Source: Escallonia rubra (taxonomy: Eukaryota > Streptophyta > Magnoliopsida > Escalloniales > Escalloniaceae). Taken from it: a stretch of 64,000 nt of DNA. This document shows, in pieces, positions 11,139-21,963 of the stretch. Location: positions 992,001 through 1,056,000 of the forward strand of contig JAVXUO010002935.1 of the NCBI GenBank assembly GCA_033065855.1, written 5' to 3'. Positions within the stretch are counted from its first letter, which is position 1. The number at the start of each line of letters is the position of its first letter. A program made the position numbers and the translations under genes. The notes under the pieces were generated by a model that searched no databases, was not told the origin of the DNA, and saw only the letters and a program-made list of their open reading frames with translations.

Positions 11139-12285
11139 GTAAGATAGCTCCTCTTCCAATTTTTGTCCAAAAAAAAAACAAAAAACATTGAGAAGGAACC
11201 CTGATAAAATGGGTTAAAAAATATACATAGTTAGGAAAAACAATTTGGAATGGAGTTCTTTGTTATAGATTTTCTGGTAATTGATGTTAGCAACAGATTT
11301 TCTTCTGCACAAGGGCAAGCTCCGGCGTGTAGATCGGTGGTTATGGGTAAGGGTGAACGAGGGTGGGTTCATATTATGTGATGGCGTTTAGATCTAGGGT
11401 GTTGATGGTGGGCATCAGATTGGTGGTGATGGTGGTGGTCCTGAGGTACGATGGTGACTGGCATGATGGTGGTGATATGAGCCGTAGGGAGACGGGAGAC
11501 GAGAGAAGGGAGATGAGGCCATCTTGGCTATGTCGTCGCTGGAAAATGGAGGGTCGTCGCCGCCGAAAGCTGGAGGGTCGTCGTCGCTGGAAAATGAAGG
11601 GTCGTCGTCGCCTGAAGCTGGAGGGTCGTCGCCGCCGGAAGGTGGAGGGTCATGAAAACAGAAAGAGAACAGAGAAAGCACACTGAGAAAAGGGCCCTGA
11701 ACCATTCTGGGGTATTATCCAAAATGGGATCACATTTTGAGATGCTTCATTGAATCACCATTTGTTGTCGAGAGACTGCAGCATTTTGTTTTTTTGACTT
11801 GATGTCAGTAGCCAAGAGTGAAGAGCCAGATTTCTTGGTTTTTGTAAGTTTCAGCCAAATTCCAAGAAAACGTTGTTGAGGGGCATTTATGTCTTTTTGC
11901 ATTGCATCGTTAACACCGTAAGAAAAAATGTTACTTTTTGAGCGGAGTGTAATTTTTAAAGATAGCGGTAGTGGAGTGTAATTACGTAAAACCTCAGGGG
12001 GTTTTAGTGTAATTTACCCAATAAACAAACATCATTATGTTCAAACTCGGCTCGTTTAATAAACGAGCCCTAAAATTGTGTTCGTGTTCGGTTCACTTAT
12101 TACATGAACGAACATGAACGAGTTTTTTAGAGAACGAACAGCGAGCTGTTCGTGAACAACTCTATTCATTTACAGCCCTAGATATATCTCTCCAGAACGA
12201 TCTCCCCCGAGGGAAAAATCTGGATATCCTTTATCCGAAACCATCAAAATTCTGTCTAAACAAAGCAAAGAGACTAGCTACAAGT

Positions 12286-14325
12286 CTAAACCTCGGGGGC
12301 ATCACCAGAAGGACCTTCCCTTGGAAGATGAGAAGTTGCGGCATCCCCTGCCTCTGAAGGCATAACAGTCTCTCCAGATGGTGACACTACCGCAGGCAGA
12401 ACAAAATCATCCAAGGGGATGTCAGGAAAGCGCTCAGCAAACATCTCCTTGGCCTTCGCAAAGCCAAGCTCATAAATCTCCAGGCCATCTTCGGTCCGCT
12501 TCTTCAGCCATTCATCCCCCGCGTTCCCATCCAAGAAATCGCGGATGCCTTAGTCTCGAGCTTTGGTCACCTCTTCTGTAGCCCTCCTTTTAACTCGCTC
12601 CAACCTCTTTTCCAGAGTCGCAATCTGAGCAAGATGATCTTCCTCCTGCTTGCTCAGCTTTTCAGCACGATGGGTGGCCTCTTGCGCCTCCTTAACTGCT
12701 TCCCTCTTCAGCTGAGCCTCCTCGGCCGCCACCTGCCTTGCCATCTCAAAGCGAGAAAGCATCTCAGATCCACTGGCGTACATCTGGAATGAAGATTGGG
12801 GCCATCAACTAAATGAAAGTTGAAAACAAAAACAGAAACCTAGTTGAGACAAAGGACGTTACCGTATAGGCGGCCTAGGCAAAAGAGCAGGCAAAGGTCT
12901 CGTGGGTCTGATTCTGGAAAACCTCCTTGTCTCGAGGAAGAATTCCATGACGAAGATGCTACTCCGAGACCTGGCTGTCCGGCATCCCAAGGTCATCACG
13001 CCTAAGTGCCCATCTCGGACGAAAGATGGGATCATCTTCAATAGAAACTTGCTCAAGGATCCGTGGAGAGCGTTCTGAAGGAGTGACTCTAGTCCTCTTA
13101 GGAGCAGGAGGCAACTCCACACTTGGCTGCTTCTCCTTTCGCTTCCCCTTAGCTTTCTGAAGAACGCCAAGGAAGCCTCCCTGCTGCGATTTTCCACTTC
13201 TGCTAGCCATTTCTGCAATGAAGAAAGAAATCAATACAGGAATAAATATTGAAATCAAGTTTAATTCAATATCTTATACAAAGCACACCTAGAGGAACGG
13301 TCTCAGCAGATGACACGCTAGGAATAGCAGGAAGAGGAGGAATCAGAAGACCAGCTGGAATGGGCTTCGGAGGTATGATCTTCGCCCACTCCAATTGCTC
13401 CTCCGAAAGAGGCTCATCTATACAAAGACCACCTCGAAGTTTAATGTGACTAAGTATGTGCTTAGTCTGGTTGTTGGGAGTAGGCTTGCCAGGATTTTCG
13501 AAATCCTTATAGAAAGGATTCCACACTCTGTCAAACGGAAGCTCTCCCTTGTCCAGTCGGCCAACGAAGAAGTATCTAGAATGCCAGCCTTTATTTGACT
13601 TCAGGCCTCCCTTCAGAAGTCGTTGCCTACTATGAATGTAATACCATCCCGGGCAGTCGGCGACTCCTTTGACGAAACAGACTTCAAAGAAGACTCTCAT
13701 AAAATCTGTTATATCTGGTTTGTAGCCTGAAGTCTGGACCAAATATATAAGACCGACAAGCTTCCTCTAACCATTTGGAACAAGCTGCCCGGGAGCCATG
13801 CGATAATGCTCAAAGAAACGAAGAGCAAAAGGATGAAGAGGAAGTCTATACCCAGACTTCACCTGCTCTTCGTAGACACCCGTTTCAAACTTTGTGCCAT
13901 AGTTAGCTGGTTCACCCAAACCAGGAAGACGAGCATACCAACCTTCGGGAAGAGGATATTCCCGAATTAAATCCTGCAAATCTTCAGGGGACATCTTACT
14001 AGACTTCTCATCAGCAGTATACCAAGGCTTGGGATTAACCTTATCCTCGGCTTGATCCTTTACATCTCTTAAAGGATTCCTTCTAGACAAAGATTGCGAA
14101 GGTTGTGAAGATGAAGGTGGTAATGGTTGAGAGGATGAAGGTTGGAATGGTTGAGAGGATGAAGGTTGGAATGGTTGGGAAGTTGAAGGTAGTGGAGGTT
14201 GTGGATTTGAAGTTCCAACTTCACTTCCTGAAGTTGCAACTCATTCTGAACTCGAAGATGAGCTACTACTTATTGATATATTCTCTTGAGAAGACGAAAC
14301 AGAAACTGAAGTATCAGACATGTTT
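12286..14325 (-). other. Antisense reading-frame region of the LTR element (gypsy-type 'transposase_28'-like)
   Basis: Minus-strand open segments include PEDLQDLIREYPLPEGWYARLP, FFEVCFVKGVADCPGWYYIH and GWHSRYFFVG. These are typical of the plant domain called putative gypsy-type transposon (Transposase_28), followed by a basic linker and a coiled coil (AQLKREAVKEAQEATHRAEKL). Tat-lineage elements are known to carry an extra antisense gene here, often with introns. The region is in several pieces, partly introns and partly decay, and is treated as a fossil. Confidence 0.65.
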
Positions 14326-14612
14326 TCTACTACAAATAGGAGACTACGACAAAACTTGAAGTGCTGAACGGAAATGGTAGAAGAAAAGACTTACTTGCAG
14401 AGTAATGTGCTCCCAAAAATTTTCGAGTGAAGGTAAAATGAAGTGAAAGTTCTCTTTTTATAGAGAAACGCCAAGTAACCGTTTCTTGGAAAACGCAACG
14501 GTTCGTTTACCCCACACGTGTCACAAGCTGAAGAGTAGAGGAGCTTGAAAATTTTCAAATTCCCGCTCAAAAACATTAATGGAGAAGGAGACACGTGGGA
14601 GGCACCAAGACT

Positions 14613-15395
14613 TTGGCCGAGCAGAATCTCGTCCGAACACTCTGCCCGAGCAGAGTGACAACGGCCGAGCAGAATTATGCCCGAGCAGAATCTCGTCCGA
14701 ACACTCTGCCCGAGCAGAGTGACAAAGGCCGAACAGAATTCGGCCGAGCAGAATTATGTCCGAACACTCTGCCCGAGCAGAGTGACAACAGCCGAACAGA
14801 ATTAAGCCCGAGCAGAATCTCGTCCGAACACTCTGCCCGAGCAGAGTGACAATGGCCGAGCAGAATTATGCCCGAACAAAATCTCGTCCGAACACTCTGC
14901 CCGAGCAGAGTGACAACGGCCGAGCAGAATTATGCCCGAGCATAATCTCGTCCGAACACTCTGCCCGAGCAGAGTGACAAAGGCCGAACAGAATTCGGCC
15001 GAGCAGAATCTCATCCGAACACTCTGCCCGAGCAGAGTGACAAAGGCCGAGCAGAATCTCGTCCGAACACTCTGCCCGAGCAGAGGGACAATGGCCGAAC
15101 AGAAGTCTGTCCAAGCAGAATCCTGTCCGAACAGAACCATGTCCGAGTAGAATATGGTCCGAACAGAACCATGTCCGAGCAGAATATGGTCCGAGTAGAA
15201 CCATGTCCGAGCAGAATCCTTCCTGAACAGAAGTTTGCCCGAGCAGAATCCTATCCGAACAGAACCATGTCCGAGCAGAATATGGTCCGAATAGAACCAT
15301 GTCCGAGCAGAATCCTTCCCGAACATAATCATGTCCGAGCAGAATTTGGTCCGAGCAGAACCATGTCCGAACAGAACCTTGTCCGAGCAGGCACT
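14613..15395 (+). repeat. 16-bp monomer tandem array with 64-bp higher-order period
   Basis: The basic unit is 16 bases, roughly GTCCGARCAGAAYCNT. It is clearest at 15170-15390, where about 14 units follow head to tail. In the left part (14638-15087) eight copies of CACTCTGC-CCGA-GCAGAGTG occur, seven perfect. They start at 14638, 14702, 14765, 14829, 14893, 14957, 15020 and 15068, so spacing is 63-64 bases (4 x 16) until the last. The array lies just before the 3' LTR. Long open frames across it on both strands are artefacts of the repeat. Confidence 0.95.
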
Positions 15396-15963
15396 CTTTT
15401 GAATATTTGAAATGTCAGACAAACAGGTTCAATTCTGTTTTTGGCATATTTCGCTATCGCCAGTGGAAAAGGTGTGCTTCCACCCGCTTCGTTAAACGCT
15501 GGTAAAAGCAGGGGGCATATGATATAGCTAAAAATATCCCTCCAATCTACGGATGACACGTGGCAGTTGTGACACGTAACCTATGCCGGCTCATTACTGA
15601 TATGACACTTACCATATCAGTCACCGGACAGAATCCTAAAGAAGCTCTGACTCTATCAGCAGAGATCAATATGGGATCCTCTAGGATCCTAATGAGATTC
15701 TGATTAGAGTTAATTGAAGCCTAATTCTAATTGAACTCCTCTTGCTACCACTATATAAAGGGGGTCAAGCCCCCCTAGGTAAGCGAAGTTCACACACATA
15801 CACATTGTGTAATACTGTTATTCAGAGTTCTACCTTGTTAGCCTTCTCTGACTTAAGCATCGGAGCGTTCCCCCACCGGAACCCCACCCGGCGGTCACTC
15901 CGTGTTCTCTTTTGCGGGCCTGATTTCTAGTGTTGTTCCCGATCCAGTTTTTAGCTGCAACAT

Positions 15964-16300
15964 GTGGTATGGTGAAAGGCGTCGTGGCTGTGGGAGAGAA
16001 AACAAGTATAGAGAGAGTGTGTGTGTGAAGGTTTATTGTGGGTATGGCCTGGTGGCTGTTGGGTGACGTTTGTTGTGTTTACAAAAGATGAAGCGGAGAG
16101 ATTGAATTAGATATGGGTCATTATTGGGTTAAATGGGTGAAACCAACCCAATTAAAAACTGACCTATTTGACCCACAACTAAATGGGTCAAAATGGGTAA
16201 GTCACCCATTTATACCCAACCCATTTAACCCTCACCCAAACTCAACCCACCCACCCATTTTGCCACCCCTAGCGCTAATGAAGATAAGCCGAGGAGAGAT
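15964..16300. repeat. 337-bp duplication, right copy
   Basis: Matches 7854-8190 from GTGGTATGGTG to GAGGAGAGAT and starts one base after the 3' LTR. Contains the right end of the hAT MITE and its host flank. Host DNA then continues to the 44-bp repeat copy ending at 16315. Confidence 0.9.
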
Positions 16301-16518
16301 TATGCTGCAGATCAGTGGTGTTCGGCCAAAATACAAGATGGGCTTTCATTCTTATATACAAGATGATGATTAGGGCTCCCATTCTTTATGTATGTATGTA
16401 CGGTGCGATTTCCCTACAAACTAATAACCATTTGTTAAGGAACACATTAACTCTTAAAATGTGAGTAATACATGGTCAGTTCGGGGCAGACCATGTTGCG
16501 GTTCATAATCTAAAGTTA

Positions 16519-16995
16519 AGGTTCCGTTTGATAGCACTTTTTTTTTCAGTTTTGTAAACTGGAGAAAATAAACGCGTTTGGCATACAGTTTTCGTTTTTT
16601 TTTTTCTTCAATTTTGAAAACCAGTGTTTAAAACAGGTTGTTTTTTAAAACTCCAAAAAGGAGCTTTCGGTTTTCAGTTTTGGTTTTTATTTTGAAACCA
16701 CCACCACCCTCCCACCGCCACTGCCCACCGTCGGCGACTGGCAGTCACAACCGGCGGTCGGCCGCCACCACCGTCGGCCACCGCCACGCCCCACCACCTC
16801 CACTGCAAACCACCATCAAAGAAAAAACTCAAAATAAAATCTGCATAATCAAACACCCAAATGAAAAAAGTCAAAATAAAAATCGGGTAATTAAACATTC
16901 ATTTGTTTTTGTAAAAAAATATTTTTTTAACTGGTTTTGGTTTTTGTCTTTTTTGAAATAGAAAATCAAAACTGAAAGTGTTACCAAACGTTACC
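16519..16995. mobile_element. MITE-like inverted-repeat element, about 0.48 kb
   Basis: Left GGTTCCGTTTGATAGCACTTT pairs with the right end GAAAGTGTTACCAAACGTTACC; further in, CAGTTTTG pairs with CAAAACTG. The interior has a GC-rich block with CCACCACC runs. No clear target duplication, so the superfamily is unassigned. The rest of 16316-17621 shows nothing recognisable. Confidence 0.55.
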
Positions 16996-17620
16996 TGAAA
17001 TACCTCATAACTGTTGCGGTTCAAATATCAAGGACCATAATCGACCAAGATACGGTCAAAGTCTAAACCGGGTACTCGCTGTGTGCGGGTCAAATGGCCT
17101 TCCCTAATCACATATTTTAACTCATCAACATGATGGAACATACATGCCTGAAATTTGGGGATTAGTTGTTTATTTGTAAGAGGAATTGCTCAAAAAAATA
17201 ATGTGGCTTGCAACTTGTTGCATTTTAAACCTTTAAATTGGAAAAGTTGTATAATACCCTGAAATACCTTAATTTAATCTAACCGCAAAATAGATTAATT
17301 GAGGATGTTATTTTTATCGATATCATTATTTTATCGATATCGAGTAGTTAGTATAAAATGAGGGACTAGTTTGGCTTTAGGCCCAAAATGCAATTTTATA
17401 AAAGTTATTGGGTCAAAGTACAATTATGAGAAAGTTGAGGGTCTAAATTGTGATTTTGCGAAAATGGGGATTAATGGCAAAAAAGGTGGCACTATTCTGA
17501 AGAAAAATTAATGAGAGTTAGACACCTCCTCCTACTTACAAGGGGTGACTAATTGAATTTTATGATTAAGAAATGAAAATTATGGGGATAAAGAAGAAAA
17601 GAAAGGAAGGAAAAAGGAAG

Positions 17621-17621
<1 letters not shown>

Positions 17622-17643
<22 letters not shown>
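17622..17643. repeat. (GA)n microsatellite
   Basis: GA run in a purine-rich tract flanking the MULE insertion site. Confidence 0.85.
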
Positions 17644-17651
<8 letters not shown>

Positions 17652-17669
17652 TCTCCGTAGAAAGAAAAA

Positions 17670-18901
17670 GGGCTAATTACACATGTCCCTGAGGTTAAGG
17701 GGTAATTACAGTCAAGGACAATAGTTTGCAATAATTACACTTATGTCCGTTGACCAAACGGAATACAAAAATACTTAACGGTTTTGACAAAATGACTTCA
17801 TTACCCTTGAATTTGAAGGTTATTTACTTTCAAAATGTAATTTCTCTCTTATTTTATTTTTTTCCTCCTCTGTTTTCCCAAACCATTTTTTACCCCCATA
17901 AATTTCTCTCTTCAGTTTTTTTTCCTCTCTCTTCCCAAACCACTGCTTACACCCACCATGCCTCACCACCGTGACCTAACCACCGGGCACCACAGTCGTG
18001 ACCTAAGCACCCAGCACCACCACCGTGACCCAACCATTCTGCACCACGCCGTGGTCCACCCGCACCATTGCCATGACCAATCTACAGCAACTAACCCGAA
18101 ATCCACCACCGCCTCCACCAATGACACAAATTCCACCACAACCACCACCATTTGACCACCCTAACCTTAAATAGACAACTACCCAAAACCAAACCCACCA
18201 TCGCCGACAGCCGCCGATTGGACGGGAAAAAGGAGATGAGGATCCGTCGGGGATGGTGGTGGCAGCGCCGACTCCATCACGGGCGCTGTTGGTTGATTGG
18301 TTACCGGTTGGACTGGAAAGAGGAGATAGGGATCTGTCGGGGTTGGTGGTGGCACCGACTCCATCGCGGTTGATCGGTCGCCGATTGAACGGAAAATAGG
18401 AGATGGGGATTTTTCGGAGGGGGCTGTGTGAAGAAGAAAAGGTGAAAAAAGGATTTAAAATAAGATGGAAAATGAAAATTTAAAGATTTAAAAATAGAGA
18501 AAGTAAAGAAAAAAGTATTTAAAATAAGAAAGAGTGAAAAAAATAAGGGCTCGAAAATATCCTAATTTAAAAAATAGGGTTAAAACCTTAATTTGGAAAG
18601 AAAAATAAATATGTTTGAAACCCTAATTTTGGGAATTAGGGTTGAAACCCTAATTTTTTAAATCAGGGTTTATAATCTTTATACAGTATTATGTATATAT
18701 ATGGTCTAAGGGTAGTATTGGTATTTAAAAAATACGTATGAATGACATCAGCCAAAAAATACAAATTTTTAATGGAACCCTAACGGATGGATATGGCTGA
18801 TACATTTTCAAAGTTTTTTGTCACGGTATGTTACATTTTGAAATTTTGTGTCATTGACTGTAATTACTCCCTAACCTCAGGAACATAGGTGTAATGAGCC
18901 C
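17670..18901. mobile_element. MULE-type MITE, 1.23 kb
   Basis: Inverted ends GGGCTAATTACACATGTCCC and a matching right end finishing GTGTAATGAGCCC. Perfect 9-bp target duplication AAAGAAAAA at 17661-17669 and 18902-18910. The interior has CCACCA-rich and GGTGGT-rich blocks but no identifiable gene. Ends and subterminal words (ACTTATGTCC, ATACTTAACGG) match the element at 60701-62047, so they belong to one family. Confidence 0.88.
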
Positions 18902-18947
18902 AAAGAAAAAAAATAGAGTCGAAGAAAGGAAACAGAGACAAGAAAAG

Positions 18948-18951
<4 letters not shown>

Positions 18952-18986
<35 letters not shown>
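18952..18986. repeat. (GA)n microsatellite
   Basis: About 17 GA units directly after the MULE and its purine-rich flank. Confidence 0.9.
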
Positions 18987-18987
<1 letters not shown>

Positions 18988-18990
<3 letters not shown>

Positions 18991-19539
18991 AAAGAGGAAA
19001 GATGAAGAAGAAGTCAAACCCAAAATAAAGGGTAATTCTTTATTCTCTTTAGTGAATTTAGTGTGTTAATTTTGAATGTGTGAAATCTGCTGTGTGTGTT
19101 GGGATGTTGTGTGCGCAGAAGGGTGAAGAGGAAAGGGAGAAGCAGCCATGGAGGTGAGTGCACTGTGTGGACTGGGGTGTGTGTTCGTGAAAGGGGGAAG
19201 GGGAGGGGGGAAGAACAACAGCACAGGGCTGATGTGCGTGCATTCTGTGTGCACAGGTGTGTGCACCCGTGTGTGTGTGTGATGGTGAAGGGAGAGGGGG
19301 AGGGGGAAAAGGCAGCAGCAACCGGCTGCCGTGCGTCGTGCTGTGTTGTGGTGGTGAAAAGAAATGGGGAGGGGGAAGAGGCAGCAGCCAAGGCTGCCGT
19401 GTGTGGTGGTGGTGTGTGTGTGGGTAAAGGGAGGTGGAGGTGGGTATTTCCTGTAAGTGGGTTTGTGTGGGTTTTAACTGGAAAAAAAGGGGGAGAGCTG
19501 CCGGGAGGAAGAAGAACAGAAAGTGAATTGTAAAAAGGC
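18988..19539. repeat. G-rich low-complexity segment
   Basis: Degenerate repeats of GGGGAGGGGGAA and GTGTGTG blocks with GGCAGCAGC words. Long frames on both strands here (for example 19014-19606 minus, proline/histidine/threonine-rich) reflect base composition and are not called as genes. Confidence 0.5.
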
Positions 19540-21010
19540 AATTATGATTAACGTTTGACTGTGAAGTGTCGCTAAAGACCATTAATCCCGGCAGTCCACT
19601 TTCCAAGTTTCTAAAAAATAGTTGCAGGGAAGATTCTGGAAAAGTGCAAAGAACAAACCCCAGTTAATTTTATGAAATATACGAGATGGAAAAATTTCAG
19701 ATTTTTCCAAGGTCGGGAAGAGGGTTAACTGACGTGGTCAGTGTTAAATTTACGGTAAATTTAAAAATAGCAAACCAACGCAGTTTTGCGTGAAAATTTT
19801 ATGAGGATCTTAAAATAATAAGATTATTTAATGTTCAATGTTTCGGGACATTTCGAAGTCAATAGATATTTTTAGCAGAACTGGCTTCTGAGCACTCTGT
19901 TAATTGTTGGTTATGAATTTTTGAGAGAAAAATTCCAGAAGGGCTTTTTAGTCCAAAAAATGAATGTAGATGCTTAAAAATATTTTTTAAAGTGGTTTAG
20001 AGATTTTGTCGGGGTGATGGCTTCCAGGGGGTGTTTTGATAATTTTACATAAGTCGGGGGGAGTGTTTTGGTAATTTTTCCTATAAATTTTTCAAAGGAC
20101 TTTTTGGTCCGGAAATGGATATAATACATCTAAAAGTGGTTTGCAAGCAGTTTTGGGGTTTGGGTGGTGTAGCGGCCATCATGGAATATTTTGGTAATTT
20201 GTCATGTTGGCACTGAATTTTTGGGAACGCGCGTTATTAAGCGTCTGGGGCGACGAGAAGCGTCTGGGGTTAATACGCCTAAAATGAGGGCGTTTATTAT
20301 CGCTAATGCGTCAATAAGGTTAGGTTAAGGATCCGACGGATCGAAATAACTAGGCGTGATTATGACCGATAACTCAGCCCGGTGATGTCACCAAAGTTGA
20401 GGGTGTCACAAGTGGGTATCAAAGCCTAAGCACATGATTCTGTAAACTTTAGCCTAAGTTTTCGACGAGAGGAATAGAAGAAGAATTTCGATAACTTGGC
20501 TGAACTAAGATAATAGTTGAGATATGTGGGTCGAGGTTGGCTAAGGCATATATATTACGACCTCGGCATTCCTGCAGGGAATGGAAGAGAAACTGGTTGA
20601 CTTAGATTTGGAAGGGTGGTTTAATGATGACAAGTTTGTGGTGTCGGATCCCGAAAAAAGCCCTGACGAGGATGTAGAAGAGATTTAATTAAAATTGAAA
20701 GAACCGGATGAAGGTCCGATATGAAGTGAATTAGAAGGACCTGTGGGGAAGATGGATGAGGTTGAACACTTTTGTTGTGTAAATTGTGAACGGAGGAATG
20801 AGGAGCCGACTGTGAGAATGAGTAGAGCTTTGATGAACTTTTAGAAGAGAACATACATCTAAGTGACGAGGAAAAAGGGACGAATCGACAAGTCACTTCG
20901 AGTCCCTAACTAGCGGTATTAACTAAATAATATAGAGGTTAAAAGTTGAATGTGAGAATAAGAAGTAAGTATCGAATCAGATATTAATGAAGACGGTGGA
21001 CGTCAGTATA
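19540..21010 (+). mobile_element. Decayed LTR retrotransposon 5' part (Ty3/gypsy-like)
   Basis: An LTR-like stretch ends at about 20409 (GGTGTCACA). It is followed by a primer-binding-site-like TGGGTATCAAAGC close to the initiator-Met tRNA site TGGTATCAGAGC, then non-coding leader. The right LTR and pol are not found. The left boundary is uncertain. A broken fossil, old by its decay. Confidence 0.5.
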
Positions 21011-21963
21011 CAGGTGATGGATCTTGACGAAAAAAGATATGTACCACTACAATAATCAAGAATTTCACTATTTACATTTGGTTTGGTCATGTTATTGCCA
21101 TTGTTAATGACTTTTTATTCGTACATCTGGTTTGGAGACAATCGATGATCCGCTCATGGACAACACGATTTGTGTTAATTTACATAGTGAATTGTTTTGT
21201 CACTAAAGTTTGGGATAATACGACTCTAGCTATTTCCACTATTCTCCGGTTCTTAAAATGGTCCATGAATCCCTATCTTTTATTATAATAATTATTCTTG
21301 TTCCTTGTTCCATCATTAAATTTAGTTCTCTGTTGACATCTTCCCTAATAACGTAGTTGTAATTTCCCTAGTCATGACCGGCTACAAGAACCGTAAATGT
21401 GAAAGAAAGAACATGAAGAAAGCATGAAAGAGTGAGAAACGATCGTGTTACGTTGTCGAGCATCCATTATTGGAGACATTTTAAGTCCGGACGTCCATTT
21501 GTTACACATTTTAGAATAACTTGCCATCATGAATATAGTAAAAGGCTTAATAGTCAATGGATATGTCCAAACAAGTCCATAAATGATTACTGGCTCAAAC
21601 CGGACAACCCGTACAAACCGATCTGTTTGATCCGTACACGCCAATAAAATCGAACCACTCATCTAGGAATTGTTTTTTCTTTTCTAAATCATTGGTGGTC
21701 GGTTCAAATTTGTATTTAGCCTCGAAACTAAAGCAACAGTGAACATCCCAAATTTAGTGACAATGAAAAAATTACAATGCCGCTAAAGTTAACATCCCAA
21801 ATTTACTAAACTACCAAACACAAGAATTTCTAAAGTATTAATATATTGGGCATTTCCCACAAATATATTAAAACCTTTTTAGATCGGACCAATTGAAAAT
21901 TGATGTGTTACATTTAAGAACTCTCATAGTCCATGCCAAAAAAGGAAAAAAGAATTGACATGT
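21011..21963. other. AT-rich stretch without recognisable features
   Basis: No credible coding frame, repeat or terminal structure was seen. Short open frames at 21372-21662 overlap each other on opposite strands. Confidence 0.4.

Larger units (their letters stand above)
10354..12019. mobile_element. Pack-MULE (Mutator-like) carrying two host gene fragments
   Basis: Long terminal inverted repeats, about 90 bp, start GGGTAAATTACACTAAAACC and include matching blocks such as CCCTGAGGTTTTACGTAATT and AAAGATAGCGGTAGTGGAGT (seen in the right end). A perfect 9-bp target duplication AATAAACAA lies at 10345-10353 and 12020-12028, the hallmark of MULEs. It contains a DnaJ fragment and the tail of a membrane protein. 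No transposase. The near-perfect ends suggest a fairly recent insertion into the hAT. Confidence 0.9.
9321..12180. mobile_element. hAT-type MITE with nested MULE
   Basis: Left end TAGGGGTGTATACGAAC and right end GAACAACTC...CAGCCCTA, with flanking 8-mers GATATAAC (9313-9320) and GATATATC (12181-12188), 7 of 8 matching. Both subterminal regions are rich in GGCTCG/CGAGCC and GTTCG/CGAAC words. Without the nested MULE and its target duplication it would be about 1.19 kb. No transposase is seen. Proline-rich frames at 9575-10343 are low-complexity shadows. Confidence 0.85.
8188..15962 (+). mobile_element. Non-autonomous Ty3/gypsy LTR element, Tat-like, with later insertions
   Basis: The LTRs are 8188-8627 and 15520-15962 (about 440 bp, ending in CAACA). 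A primer-binding site reading TGGCGCCATCCGTGGGA starts at 8631. Parts in order: short gag-like N-terminal region (about 8660-9150), a nested hAT with a nested MULE (9321-12180), an antisense reading-frame region (12286-14325), a tandem repeat array (about 14613-15395) and the 3' LTR. No protease, reverse transcriptase or integrase region is seen, so the element is non-autonomous and broken. The extra antisense frame and the repeat array before the 3' LTR are features described for the Tat lineage; the lineage call rests on them. LTR difference by eye is about 5%, mostly transitions, so it is moderately old. Its LTR resembles part of the 21964-26954 element. Confidence 0.85.

Noticed and set aside
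14802-15422. Long frames on both strands over the 16-base array, and a CRISPR-like periodic look
   Set aside because: A 16-base unit without frequent stops opens all frames. Repeats are contiguous without unique spacers, and this is a plant nuclear LTR element.
19014-19606. Frames of 175-182 codons on the minus strand
   Set aside because: Low-complexity GGGGAGGG/GTGTG DNA; products are Thr/His/Pro runs.
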